Origin: Clostridia bacterium | Lineage (GTDB): Bacteria > Bacillota > Clostridia > Oscillospirales > CAG-272 | Direction: 5' to 3' | DNA length: 43,200 bases | Assembly (NCBI GenBank): GCA_017482465.1 | Contig: JAFUMW010000130.1 | Coordinates: forward strand, 1-43,200 | In this document: piece after piece, positions 15,735 through 23,806 of the stretch | Numbering within the stretch: the first letter of the stretch is position 1 | Layout of the letters: each line of letters opens with the position of its first letter | The notes under the pieces: model-generated | Databases searched by the model: none | The model's input: the letters and a program-made list of their open reading frames with translations, nothing else | Told to the model about the DNA's origin: nothing | Program-made: the position numbers and the translations under genes

Positions 15735-16538
15735 ATGACTGTGAATAAAATACGATTTACTGCGCTTTTGCTTTGCATAGTGCTTATTATGTGCGGATTG
15801 ACTTCGTGTGGTCTTGCAGGCTCGGGCATAGAATCCGAAGCAGATTTGGTGAATAAGAAGATCGGCGTAGTTGAAGGCTCAAAGAGCGATACCTACGCGC
15901 AGAAATACGTGGAAAAGGGATGCGAGATCATCAAGTATAATTCGCGTATTGACATGATAAAAGCGTTTGATGCCAATGAGATCGATTGTGCCGTGGTAGA
16001 TAAAAACCACGCTGATGTACTCGCAAGAGAGTACGATACTCTCGAAGTGCTCCCCGATGTACTTGGAGAAGACAGCTTTGCGTTCTATATGCTCGAAAGC
16101 AAAAGAGTTTATACGATCATGCTCAACAAGGCGCTTGCCGCACTTAAGGAAAACGGTACCGTGGACGAGATAGTCAACGGTTACTTAAGCGATCCCGAAT
16201 ACGAATATGAGTTTGCAAGTGAGCATGACACGAGTAACGGCACATTCAATATTTCGCTTGACCCGTCAATGTATCCGTATGTTTATGCGGCTGATGAAGA
16301 GCATCCGATGCCGAGAGGTATTGCGATCGCGCTTGTTGACGCGATATGCGAATATCTAGGATGCGGATATACGTTTATGCCCGTGACCACTCTGTCGCTC
16401 AACAGTACACTTTATTTGGGAACGGCGGATTTTTCGATAGGCACATTTACCCCCTTAACAGCTGAAGCGTCGGGGATGGCAATCGTCGAATCCGATCCTA
16501 TTATGACCTACAGCCATGCAATAGTCGTGAAGAAATAA
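15735..16538 (+). CDS. Solute-binding lipoprotein, SBP_bac_3-like with permuted halves
   Basis: A 267-aa lipoprotein: signal peptide then lipobox LTSC (Cys about residue 25). The order of SBP_bac_3 elements is reversed. Residues about 36-155 match what is normally the second part (DLVNKKIGVVEGSKSDTYA, IDCAVVDKNHADVLA, LNKALAALKENGTVDEIVNGYL). Residues about 170-267 match what is normally the first part (NISLDPSMYPYVYA, GIAIALVDAICEYLG, DFSIGTFTPLTAEAS, SDPIMTYSHAIVVKK). This is a circular permutation, or the remainder of a tandem pair trimmed at both ends. ATG at 15735 has CGGAGG upstream. Being third in the Cys T-box operon suggests cysteine or cystine as ligand; no permease is adjacent. Confidence 0.8.
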   Translation: MTVNKIRFTALLLCIVLIMCGLTSCGLAGSGIESEADLVNKKIGVVEGSKSDTYAQKYVEKGCEIIKYNSRIDMIKAFDANEIDCAVVDKNHADVLAREYDTLEVLPDVLGEDSFAFYMLESKRVYTIMLNKALAALKENGTVDEIVNGYLSDPEYEYEFASEHDTSNGTFNISLDPSMYPYVYAADEEHPMPRGIAIALVDAICEYLGCGYTFMPVTTLSLNSTLYLGTADFSIGTFTPLTAEASGMAIVESDPIMTYSHAIVVKK

Positions 16539-16577
16539 TATAAGTGCCGAGGCATATGCCTCGGCACTTATATTATT
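16534..16577. terminator. 44-bp perfect palindrome, bidirectional terminator
   Basis: A 22-bp arm is followed by its exact reverse complement, with AT-rich outer and GC-rich inner parts (AAGTGCCGAGGC/GCCTCGGCACTT). It contains the stop codon of the lipoprotein gene on the plus strand and the stop of the AraC-family gene on the minus strand, and serves both convergent transcripts. Confidence 0.88.
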
Positions 16578-17442
16578 TTCCGAATTTTCTGTATTGACCG
16601 GGTGACACCCCGGTGATCCGTGTGAAAAAGCTGTTGAAATAACATTCACTGGTGAATCCGAGCTGTTCGCTTATGTTCTTTAACGAGGCGTTACTGTCGG
16701 CAAGAAGTATTTGCGCTCGTTTTACCTTTTCCTGATGTATGAATTCAAGTAATGTCATTCCGGTTTGCTTCTTGAAGATGCGTCCGAGATATTTTACGTT
16801 GAAATGACAGTTCTCGGCTATTTCACCGCAGGTGAGCTTTTTTTCAAAGTTGTCGATGATATATTGCTTTGCCCTGTTTACGATAAGCTCGTCACCAAGC
16901 GAGATCTCTTCGTTACCCTTGATAGTATGAGCACAGACAGCTCTTGAGCTTTCACATATTATATCGAATACGCTGTTTTGTAATACCGACTGGGAGAAGA
17001 TATCGTTTATTTCGGCTTCCTTGAAAATGCGGTTGATAGCAGACTTCATATTTGTGTTGATCTCAAAGCATTTGATCTGTGCTGATAACAGCGCGTTGTA
17101 AAGCTCGCCGTTTTTTTCCGGAACAAAAGCAAACGATACTCTGACCATATCGGAGGAAATGTCGCTAACAATGTGCTTTTTGAAGGGTGGTAGGATTATG
17201 GAAGTGCCTGCGGGCACTGAGTAAATGTTACCATCCTGATCCTTATATTCCATAGAACCCTTAAGAATATAATGCGTTTCAAAAAAAGCATGCTGATGCA
17301 GATCTACGCTTATAAGTTCGTGCTTGTTCTTTGAGGATACCGCGGTCATCCAATAAAATTTGATTTCAACAGGCTCTGTAAAATTTGCGATCTTGAGCCT
17401 TGAAAGCTTGCTTGTTATCGGTTTGGAGTAAATTGTTGACAT
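16573..17442 (-). CDS. AraC-family transcriptional regulator
   Basis: A 289-aa regulator. Residues about 40-100 form a cupin-like sensor (DLHQHAFFETHYILKGSMEY, PAGTSIILPPFKKH). The last 100 residues are the double helix-turn-helix domain (LTCGEIAENCHFNVKYLGRIFKKQTGMTLLEFIHQEKVKRAQILL and SLKNISEQLGFTSECYFNSFFTRITGVSPGQYRK). ATG at 17442 is supported by the promoter at 17516-17544. It is divergent from the broken DapA/sialidase locus, so it probably regulated that sugar-acid cluster; with its target decayed it may now act elsewhere or be redundant. Confidence 0.92.
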   Translation of the reverse strand: MSTIYSKPITSKLSRLKIANFTEPVEIKFYWMTAVSSKNKHELISVDLHQHAFFETHYILKGSMEYKDQDGNIYSVPAGTSIILPPFKKHIVSDISSDMVRVSFAFVPEKNGELYNALLSAQIKCFEINTNMKSAINRIFKEAEINDIFSQSVLQNSVFDIICESSRAVCAHTIKGNEEISLGDELIVNRAKQYIIDNFEKKLTCGEIAENCHFNVKYLGRIFKKQTGMTLLEFIHQEKVKRAQILLADSNASLKNISEQLGFTSECYFNSFFTRITGVSPGQYRKFGK

Positions 17443-17515
17443 GACTTTTTATCCTTGATAGGTCACTTTTTGTAAATTCATAGATTTGTTGTTTTCACAT
17501 ATATAATACGGCTTT

Positions 17516-17544
17516 ATTATAATATAACATTAAAACAAAGTCAA
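17516..17544 (-). promoter_or_regulatory. Promoter of the AraC-family gene
   Basis: Minus strand: TTGACT (17544-17539), 17-nt spacer, TATAAT (17521-17516). Confidence 0.7.
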
Positions 17545-17585
17545 CACAAAGTTACTTTTTCGTAAAAACAAGTTTCTTTTCGATA

Positions 17586-17614
17586 TTGAATGTGCAGTTG
17601 TTTGATGATAAAAT
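17586..17614 (+). promoter_or_regulatory. Promoter of the broken DapA/NanA-like gene
   Basis: TTGAAT (17586-17591), 17-nt spacer, TAAAAT (17609-17614) preceded by TGA. The promoter and the ribosome site downstream look intact although the gene is truncated. Confidence 0.6.
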
Positions 17615-17641
17615 TTAGATAATAATGTTTTGGAGGCGGCA

Positions 17642-17959
17642 ATGGGGATCAAATATAATTTCGGAGCATATCCGACTATGATAACACCGTATACCGATGA
17701 CGGTAAGGTCGATTATGAGACCGCAAGGAAATATGTAAGATGGTATTACGAAAACGGATGTGACGGCATATTTGCCGTGTGTCAGTCGAGCGAGATATTC
17801 TATCTTTCTCTTGAGGAACGCGTAAAGCTTAATAAGAGCGTTTATGATGAGGTAAACAAGCTTTCCGAAAACGGCGGCAGACGAATGACGGTCGTGTCAT
17901 CGGGACACGTCTCTGATACACTCGAAGAGCAGGCTCATGAGCTTAATATGATCCTGTAA
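17642..17959 (+). pseudogene. Truncated dihydrodipicolinate synthase/N-acetylneuraminate lyase family gene
   Basis: Only the first 105 aa of a normally 300-aa TIM-barrel aldolase remain: FGAYPTMITPYTDDGKVDYE, YYENGCDGIFAVCQSSEIFYLSLEER and VVSSGHVSDTLEEQA. The Schiff-base lysine and later strands are missing. GGAGG at 17632-17636 precedes ATG at 17642. The frame ends at TAA 17957-17959, a few codons after the sequence switches, in another frame, to a sialidase-like gene: a deletion junction. Confidence 0.85.
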
Positions 17960-18261
17960 GCGGTAAATATTATTCGCTTGCAGACCGAATAATCGATGAT
18001 GCTCATTGTGGCGCCCGTACGCTGATATCGCTGATGGAATCAGACAACGGCTGGGATTGGCATACAAAAGCGGACATGATCAATAATCTTGATGAGGATC
18101 ATTTGAAGGTGGGCTTCCAATATATAGACTTTATTATTGAAGGAGAGGACATCCTGTTCCAGTGCCGTACCGCGATGAACAACGCAAAAAATTACCACGA
18201 CACGAATTATTCCACCTTTCACATAATAAAAAATTTCAGAACAGAGCCTGAGCTTATATAA
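17951..18261 (+). pseudogene. C-terminal fragment of a sialidase-like (BNR-type) protein
   Basis: Reading frame 1 from about 17951 gives PVSGKYYSLADRIIDDAHCGARTL, NGWDWHTKADM, VGFQYIDFIIEGEDILFQCRTA, NYHDTNYSTFHIIKNFR, which matches the end of sialidase-like proteins of gut Clostridia. There is no start signal and the reading frame differs from that of the DapA-like fragment, so a deletion removed the 3' part of one gene and most of the next. An in-frame ATG at 18034 has no ribosome site. Confidence 0.75.
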
Positions 18262-18264
18262 CGC

Positions 18265-18296
18265 AAGCCCGACGGAAGACCGTCGGGCTTATTCTT
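18265..18296 (+). terminator. Terminator after the sialidase fragment
   Basis: AAGCCCGACGG (18265-18275) pairs with CCGTCGGGCTT (18280-18290), loop AAGA, followed by ATTCTT. Confidence 0.8.
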
Positions 18297-18328
18297 ATAA
18301 AACTTTATGTAAACTATTTTCAAATATG

Positions 18329-18357
18329 TTGAATAAATGGAAAAATTGTGGTATCAT
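18329..18357 (+). promoter_or_regulatory. Promoter of the two membrane-protein genes
   Basis: TTGAAT (18329-18334), 17-nt spacer, TATCAT (18352-18357) preceded by TGG. The roughly 80-nt leader contains a CACGAT/ATCGTG hairpin (18412-18426) close to the ribosome site. Confidence 0.65.
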
Positions 18358-18445
18358 ATTAACATACGCCGCGTTCTACCCGGGAGTGCTTCTTTCATAT
18401 ACTTGAATATACACGATGATATCGTGAGGAAGAAGAAAGGAGCAG

Positions 18446-19090
18446 ATGGGTGTGTGGCAAGATGACACGTACAACAATGAGTCGTTATATAAAACAATGA
18501 ACGCGTACAGAGGGCGCAGAGAGGCAAGGATCGCAATGTCGACGGCGGCAATGCTTGTTTTTGCCGGACTTGCTCTCGGCGTAATACTTTACAGAATATC
18601 CGGCGAAGATATTGACATAGACACAGACGCGCTGATCGGTAATTATTTCAGAGGAATGTTTGCCGAGGCAGACGGAGCCGGCGCAAAGCTTGGCGTGATG
18701 CTATCCTGCTTCTGGCACGAGATGGCGTTTCCCGCACTCGTTTTTGTCATGGGATACACGGTGTTTGCTCCGATATTTTCGGCGGCGATATGCGTTTGGA
18801 AATCGGCACTTTGCGGATTTGCAATATGTATGCTCGAGTTTACAACGCAAAACGGGATATTTGTTGAGTCGCTTATCTATCTTGTGTGTCAGATAGCGAT
18901 AATTTCGGTAAACGTATCGGTCGCGTTGCGCGCTTTTTTCTACAGCGCAACATTTAATTCGGACGAGGTCAAGCTTGCGGATGTGTTCGGCAGAAGTGAT
19001 TCGAGAGCGTATATTGTGGACTTTGTAATATCATCCGGAGTCTTGTTTCTGACGATTACACTGACGTTGGTACTTATAAATTTTATATAG
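18446..19090 (+). CDS. Multi-pass membrane protein, SpoIIM-like topology
   Basis: A 214-aa protein with about five transmembrane segments (residues about 30-50, 90-115, 120-140, 150-175, 190-212) and a polar loop after the first. Size, segment spacing and the phrases GLALGVILY, ALVFVMGYTVFAPIF and KSALCGFAICM recall SpoIIM/DUF95 membrane proteins, but similarity is weak. ATG at 18446 follows AAAGGAGCAG. Followed 21 nt later by a DUF624 gene, so probably one operon. Confidence 0.6.
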   Translation: MGVWQDDTYNNESLYKTMNAYRGRREARIAMSTAAMLVFAGLALGVILYRISGEDIDIDTDALIGNYFRGMFAEADGAGAKLGVMLSCFWHEMAFPALVFVMGYTVFAPIFSAAICVWKSALCGFAICMLEFTTQNGIFVESLIYLVCQIAIISVNVSVALRAFFYSATFNSDEVKLADVFGRSDSRAYIVDFVISSGVLFLTITLTLVLINFI

Positions 19091-19111
19091 TAAAAAACGA
19101 AAGGACGTAAA

Positions 19112-20080
19112 ATGAAAATATTCGGAAAAGAGTTTAAGCTCTTTAATTACGATGTTGACGGAAAGGGCATAAAAAAAGAACCCGAGGGACCAAAAAATCT
19201 CAAAAACTTTTTTGTAAGCTATGCAAGCAAGTTCGGTCAGCTCGTTACTGTCAACATTTATATGATACTCGGTAATTTCCCGGTACTGTTCGCGCTTCTT
19301 GCTATCAGCGGAAACCTTAACATACATTTAAGCGCTCCCGCAACAAAGCTTTACACAGTGCTTTACGGTGTGCTTCAGGATACGGGCGACCCGGTTCTTG
19401 CAGCGGTAAACGGTGTGTTCGGACTGCGCGGTGATTTGTCATTGCCTACGGTTGCGACTAATATTTTCTGGGTGCTTTCACTTTTGATATTTGTAACATT
19501 CGGCCTTGTGAATGTCGGTACAACCTATATACTTCGCAATATGGTAAAGGGCGAGCCGATCTTCATGTGGAGCGACTTTTGGTACGCGATCAAACGCAAT
19601 TGGCGTCAGGGACTTATTCTCGGAGTTCTTGATCTTGTGTTCATGGTAGTTATTGCTTACGATATTCTCTTTTTCTATACGAACCTCGGAAACTTTATGC
19701 TTGGAGTTTTCTTTTGGTTCAGCTTGGTTCTGGCGATACTTTACTATTTCATGCGTTTTTATATGTATATCGTTATGATAACCTTCGATCTTTCGATATT
19801 CAAGATACTCAAAAACGCGCTCATCTTCTCGCTTCTCGGATTTAAGCGTAATTTCATGGCACTGTTGGGAACGGTGCTCGTGCTGTTTATAACAGCGGGA
19901 CTGTTCTCAGTATTTGTACCTCTCGGTGTCATTATTCCTTTCGTTATCATGTTCTCGACCTGTGCATATATGTCGGCATACGCCGCTTTCCCGAAGATAA
20001 AGCAGTATATGATAGATCCGTACTACGAGGAAGAGCCGGAGGACGAGGACTTCGAGCCCATATTCAAAGACAGAGGATGA
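19112..20080 (+). CDS. DUF624 (YesL-like) membrane protein
   Basis: A 322-aa integral membrane protein with six likely segments. The region VNVGTTYILRNMVKGEPIFMW followed by SDFWYAIKRNWRQGLILG is the DUF624 signature. YesL-family genes often accompany carbohydrate uptake and degradation genes, which fits the GH95 gene downstream. It has an acidic C-terminal tail (YEEEPEDEDFEP). ATG at 19112 is preceded by AAAGGACG. Confidence 0.82.
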   Translation: MKIFGKEFKLFNYDVDGKGIKKEPEGPKNLKNFFVSYASKFGQLVTVNIYMILGNFPVLFALLAISGNLNIHLSAPATKLYTVLYGVLQDTGDPVLAAVNGVFGLRGDLSLPTVATNIFWVLSLLIFVTFGLVNVGTTYILRNMVKGEPIFMWSDFWYAIKRNWRQGLILGVLDLVFMVVIAYDILFFYTNLGNFMLGVFFWFSLVLAILYYFMRFYMYIVMITFDLSIFKILKNALIFSLLGFKRNFMALLGTVLVLFITAGLFSVFVPLGVIIPFVIMFSTCAYMSAYAAFPKIKQYMIDPYYEEEPEDEDFEPIFKDRG

Positions 20081-20081
20081 T

Positions 20082-20111
20082 AAAAAACGCGCTCATCGAG
20101 CGCGTTTTTTT
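20082..20111 (+). terminator. Terminator after the DUF624 gene
   Basis: A-rich run, GCGCTC (20089-20094) with GAGCGC (20098-20103), then seven T; the A and T runs extend the stem. Confidence 0.92.
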
Positions 20112-20204
20112 ATGTGAATATTATTATAATATTTGTGAATATTTCACTTGTATTTGTCTTAATGCTGTGGTATTATTATAAAAAGATTTATAGGAGGTTT
20201 GATC

Positions 20205-22433
20205 ATGGCAGACTCAAAAACGTTATATACATCTCCGGCACAGTATTGGACCGAAGCAAATCCGCTCGGAAACGGCAGAATAGGAGCAATGGTGTTTGGC
20301 GGTATTTCAAGTGACAGAGTCGCTCTTAATGAGGAAACGCTGATTTCGGGATTCCCTCATTATTTTGAACACCCTAAAGCTCTTGAAGTATTTGAACAAA
20401 TAAAAAATTATGTTGCTGACAGGCAGTATGAGGAGGCACAGGAGCTTGCGTCATATGGATTTTTATTCGGCAACACCGAATTGTATATGCCTGCGGGAGA
20501 TATGTTTATTGATTATGACATTGACGGTGATGTAAAGAACTATACGCGTACGCTTGATATGTCAAAGGCTATTGTCACTGTTGATTTTACCGCAAATGAT
20601 ATCAAATATAAAAAAGAATATTTTGTATCGTATCCCGATAATGTAATGGTAGTAAAGCTTTCCGCATCAGGAAATGTATTGCCGGACATTAAGGTGCGCT
20701 TCGCGAGTAGGCTGAAGAGCGAATGTGCTTCGGAAAACGGAATGCTTTATCTTGAGGGAGAATGTCCCGGAAAATCCGGTTCGTATTCCTCTATCGGAAA
20801 GGTTCGGTTTGAATATTTTGACGAGCCGGAAAAGCGCGGAGTCAGATTTAAAAGCGGTGCCAAGGCAATTTGTGACGGTACGATCACGTTTGAAGACGGT
20901 GTCCTTGATATCAAGGGGGCATCGGAGGCTGTGATTATCATGTCGATAAAAACAAGCTACAACGGTTACGACCGACATCCTTTCACGGACGGAAAAGAAT
21001 ATAGAAACGCACTTGAACAAACGCTTAATACGGCACTTGAGCTCGGGTACGAGGAGCTTCTCAGGCGGCATCTTGACGACTATATACCTCTGTTTGAACG
21101 CATAAAGCTCGATCTCGGCGAAAGCGGGCGCGAGGATATGCCCACGGACGAAAGACTTAAAAAGTTTGCCGAGGACAAAAATGATATAAGCCTGTATACT
21201 CTGCTTTTCGACTTCGGACGTTATCTTACTATAGCCGGTTCAAGAGCGGGAACGCAGGCGATGAATCTTACGGGAATATGGAATCAAGAGATTATCGCTC
21301 CCTGGCGTGGTAACTATACGCTTAACATAAATACAGAAATGAACTATTGGCCGACTCTTATGTGCGGTCTTGATGAATGCTTTGAACCGCTTATTGAGTT
21401 TGTCAAAACAAGAAGTGTGCCGGGAGCTCGCACCGCACGCGAGTATTATGGAGCAAGCGGCTTTGTAATACATCACAACTCCGACCTGTGGGCTCATACG
21501 ACGCCTGTGAGCTTTGACGCACAGTACGGTTTCTGGCACGGAGCGTCCGGGTGGCTTACATGCATGCTTTACGATTACTTTGAATATACGCAGGACAAGG
21601 ATATCCTTGCACAAACGATATATCCGCTTATGAAGGAAGCGGCTAAATTCTATCTTGACCTGCTTTGGGAGCGCGAGGACGGCAAGCTTTCGGTATTCCC
21701 GGCTACATCGCCTGAAAACCGATTCCGCACCGAAAGAAATAACAGATGTTCTGTTGCAAAATATACAACGATGTCCGACTCGATCGCATTTGAGCTCTTT
21801 GAAAAGTGCAAAGCAGCAATAGCTGCAGTCGGAGATGATGATGCGGAATTCGTTTCCAAGATCGACAGAGCACTTGAAAATATGAACCCGTTTGCCATCG
21901 GCACTGACGGAAGATTGCTTGAATGGAACGAGGAATTCGGAGATGATGAGGTGAATCACAGACACGTGTCTCACCTGTATGCCCTGCACCCTGCTCATCT
22001 TATAACTCCTGAGCACACACCCGAGCTTGCAGAGGCTTGTAAACGCTCGCTTGAAAAGCGCGGTGACGCCGGAACAGGCTGGAGTCTTGCATGGAAAATC
22101 AACTTTTGGGCAAGACTGAACGATGGCAATCACGCACTTAAGCTTCTGGATATGCAGCTTACTCCGAAAGTTGAAACCGACGAAAGCCGCGGTGGCGGAA
22201 CATATCCAAACCTCTTTGACGCACATCCGCCGTTCCAGATAGACGGAAACTTCGGAGCTCCCAGCGGTATCCTGGAAATGCTTGTGGACGTACGTAACGG
22301 AGAACTCAAACTCTTGCCCGCACTTCCCGATAAGTGGAAAAACGGTTCGCTTAAGGGAGTACGTATCCGCGGCGGAAAGATACTCGATATCGAGTGGGCG
22401 GACGGCAAGCTTGTTTCATGTATTGAAAGATAA
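20205..22433 (+). CDS. Glycoside hydrolase family 95 (alpha-L-fucosidase-like)
   Basis: A 742-aa cytoplasmic enzyme without signal peptide. GH95 signatures: YWTEANPLGNGRIGAMVFGG, LNEETL, NLTGIWNQE, GNYTLNINTEMNYWP (paired Asn residues of the active site), HNSDLWAHTTPV, FPATSPEN (candidate general acid Glu), HRHVSHLYALHP, WSLAWKINFWARL and HPPFQIDGNFG (catalytic Asp). GH95 inverting enzymes release alpha-1,2-fucose, with some members acting on alpha-galactosides; specificity cannot be told here. ATG at 20205 follows AGGAGG (20192-20197). Lack of a secretion signal implies action on imported oligosaccharides. Confidence 0.93.
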   Translation: MADSKTLYTSPAQYWTEANPLGNGRIGAMVFGGISSDRVALNEETLISGFPHYFEHPKALEVFEQIKNYVADRQYEEAQELASYGFLFGNTELYMPAGDMFIDYDIDGDVKNYTRTLDMSKAIVTVDFTANDIKYKKEYFVSYPDNVMVVKLSASGNVLPDIKVRFASRLKSECASENGMLYLEGECPGKSGSYSSIGKVRFEYFDEPEKRGVRFKSGAKAICDGTITFEDGVLDIKGASEAVIIMSIKTSYNGYDRHPFTDGKEYRNALEQTLNTALELGYEELLRRHLDDYIPLFERIKLDLGESGREDMPTDERLKKFAEDKNDISLYTLLFDFGRYLTIAGSRAGTQAMNLTGIWNQEIIAPWRGNYTLNINTEMNYWPTLMCGLDECFEPLIEFVKTRSVPGARTAREYYGASGFVIHHNSDLWAHTTPVSFDAQYGFWHGASGWLTCMLYDYFEYTQDKDILAQTIYPLMKEAAKFYLDLLWEREDGKLSVFPATSPENRFRTERNNRCSVAKYTTMSDSIAFELFEKCKAAIAAVGDDDAEFVSKIDRALENMNPFAIGTDGRLLEWNEEFGDDEVNHRHVSHLYALHPAHLITPEHTPELAEACKRSLEKRGDAGTGWSLAWKINFWARLNDGNHALKLLDMQLTPKVETDESRGGGTYPNLFDAHPPFQIDGNFGAPSGILEMLVDVRNGELKLLPALPDKWKNGSLKGVRIRGGKILDIEWADGKLVSCIER

Positions 22434-22437
22434 CATC

Positions 22438-22512
22438 AAAAAGAGTCCCGACTGAAGCGGACCCCAAAAGTTAGACACTTTTGGAGGTGCATATCAGACC
22501 GGGGCTCTTTTT
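22438..22512. terminator. Bidirectional terminator with inserted IS-like end in its loop
   Basis: AAAAAGAGTCCCG (22438-22450) pairs with CGGGGCTCTTTTT (22500-22512), with one G-U pair. This is a classic bidirectional terminator between convergent genes, but the loop is 49 nt instead of 4-8, because an IS3-like terminal segment lies inside it. Confidence 0.8.
22458..22497 (+). mobile_element. Orphan IS3-family-like terminal segment
   Basis: GGACCCCAAAAGTTAGAC, followed by ACTTTTGGAGGTGCATATCA, resembles the terminal inverted repeat and the pre-orfA ribosome site of IS3-family elements. The CCAAAAGT (22464-22471) and ACTTTTGG (22477-22484) arms form their own hairpin. No transposase is present, so this is a remnant of about 40 bp. 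Confidence 0.5.
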
Positions 22513-23806
22513 ATCTGCGTTTGTTGTTGTTTTTCTTGTGCATACGTCTGAACTGTACATAACTGAGCAACAGATATGATACAAACAATGCAACGAATAT
22601 GCCTATAGCTATTCTTACCTGACTGCTCTTGAGCAGATTCTTGATATAATCGAGAAGCCTGAGTATCGTACTTGCGCTGACATTGTTCTTTGTGACCAGC
22701 GCTACCGTCGCTATCGTCTTCCCCTTGTACTCAACATCGACGTTTCCGACCTTTTGCCCCTCGTAGATCGGAGCGGTCAGCGTATCGGAGTCAAGTCTCA
22801 TTTTATAGGTTATCTCGGTGCTTACATCCGTGCTTAGCGGCAGAAAATACTCAACCTTGTCTTGCGGTGATACTATAACGTAGTCGACGTTTTTGGCAAG
22901 GCTTACGGGCACCTCGCGCACGATAGTGTTCGGGTCGAGAACTGTCATGTATCCAAAACTTGACGTTGCCCAGTCTATAAGCTTAGATGCCATGTAGAAT
23001 GATGAGTTGTCTCCGTTATCATCTTTTTCGGCATTCATTATTACGATAATGTAAGTAAGCCCGTTCGATTCCGCGGCGGTTACTGTGCAAAATCCGCCCT
23101 CTTGTGTAAAACCGGAGTTCATTCCGATAGCGTCGGAGTCATAATATTTCGGCTCTATATGATACGAGAGCAGATAATTTCTGTTGTGGATTACGCGTTG
23201 CTTGCTCTTGTTTGTCGCGTCCATCACATAACGCGTTATACCGGCGTATTCTCTGAAGCCTGAGAGCTTGTATGCATATGCGCTTATCAGTGCAACATCC
23301 TTCGCGCTTGTTACCATGCCCTCCTTGTCGATACCGCTTGCGTTTTTGTAAACGGTGTTAACGGCACCGATCTCGGCGGCTTTTGCGTTCATCATGTCGC
23401 AGAAGCTGTCAAGATCTCCTGCGATCTCGATAGCAAAGGTGTTTGCCGCATCGTTGGCCCCTCCCGCGATGAGTGCGGTAAGAAGCTCGTCGACCGTAAC
23501 CTCTTCGCCTGCGACAAGTCCTATATTATTGCCGACTGTCATGTCGACCGCTTTTTCGGGAACAGTGATGACAGTGTCGAAAGTCCCCCGGTAGTGCTCG
23601 TATGCGATTATCGCGGTCATAAGCTTGACCGTGGATGCGGGAGGAGTGAGCTTGTCTGCGTTTTTTGAGTGAACTTCAAGTCCGCTGTCGGTATTGTATA
23701 CATAAACAGCGTCGGCAAGCGACAGATCGGGGACTGCCGCGACCGTTATTGAAGAAATAGCGGCGAAAATGATCGCCGCCAATAGGAAAGTACAAAATCT
23801 TCTCAT
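22511..23806 (-). CDS. D-alanyl-D-alanine carboxypeptidase-like (PBP5/DacF family), atypical motifs
   Basis: A 431-aa exported protein: signal peptide (1-24), penicillin-binding peptidase S11 domain, a C-terminal beta domain, then a C-terminal membrane anchor (about 397-415) with a basic tail. The nucleophile motif S58-TVK61 is intact. The SxN motif reads G116-A-N118, with Ser replaced by Gly, and the KTG motif reads N230-S-G232, with Lys replaced by Asn. D,D-carboxypeptidase activity is therefore doubtful, although the scaffold is complete. ATG at 23806 overlaps the ribF stop by 4 bp, indicating translational coupling. Confidence 0.9.
   Translation of the reverse strand: MRRFCTFLLAAIIFAAISSITVAAVPDLSLADAVYVYNTDSGLEVHSKNADKLTPPASTVKLMTAIIAYEHYRGTFDTVITVPEKAVDMTVGNNIGLVAGEEVTVDELLTALIAGGANDAANTFAIEIAGDLDSFCDMMNAKAAEIGAVNTVYKNASGIDKEGMVTSAKDVALISAYAYKLSGFREYAGITRYVMDATNKSKQRVIHNRNYLLSYHIEPKYYDSDAIGMNSGFTQEGGFCTVTAAESNGLTYIIVIMNAEKDDNGDNSSFYMASKLIDWATSSFGYMTVLDPNTIVREVPVSLAKNVDYVIVSPQDKVEYFLPLSTDVSTEITYKMRLDSDTLTAPIYEGQKVGNVDVEYKGKTIATVALVTKNNVSASTILRLLDYIKNLLKSSQVRIAIGIFVALFVSYLLLSYVQFRRMHKKNNNKRR

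Noticed and set aside
21240-22226. 328-codon open frame opposite the GH95 gene
   Set aside because: No ribosome site or family motif; it shadows the GH95 gene.
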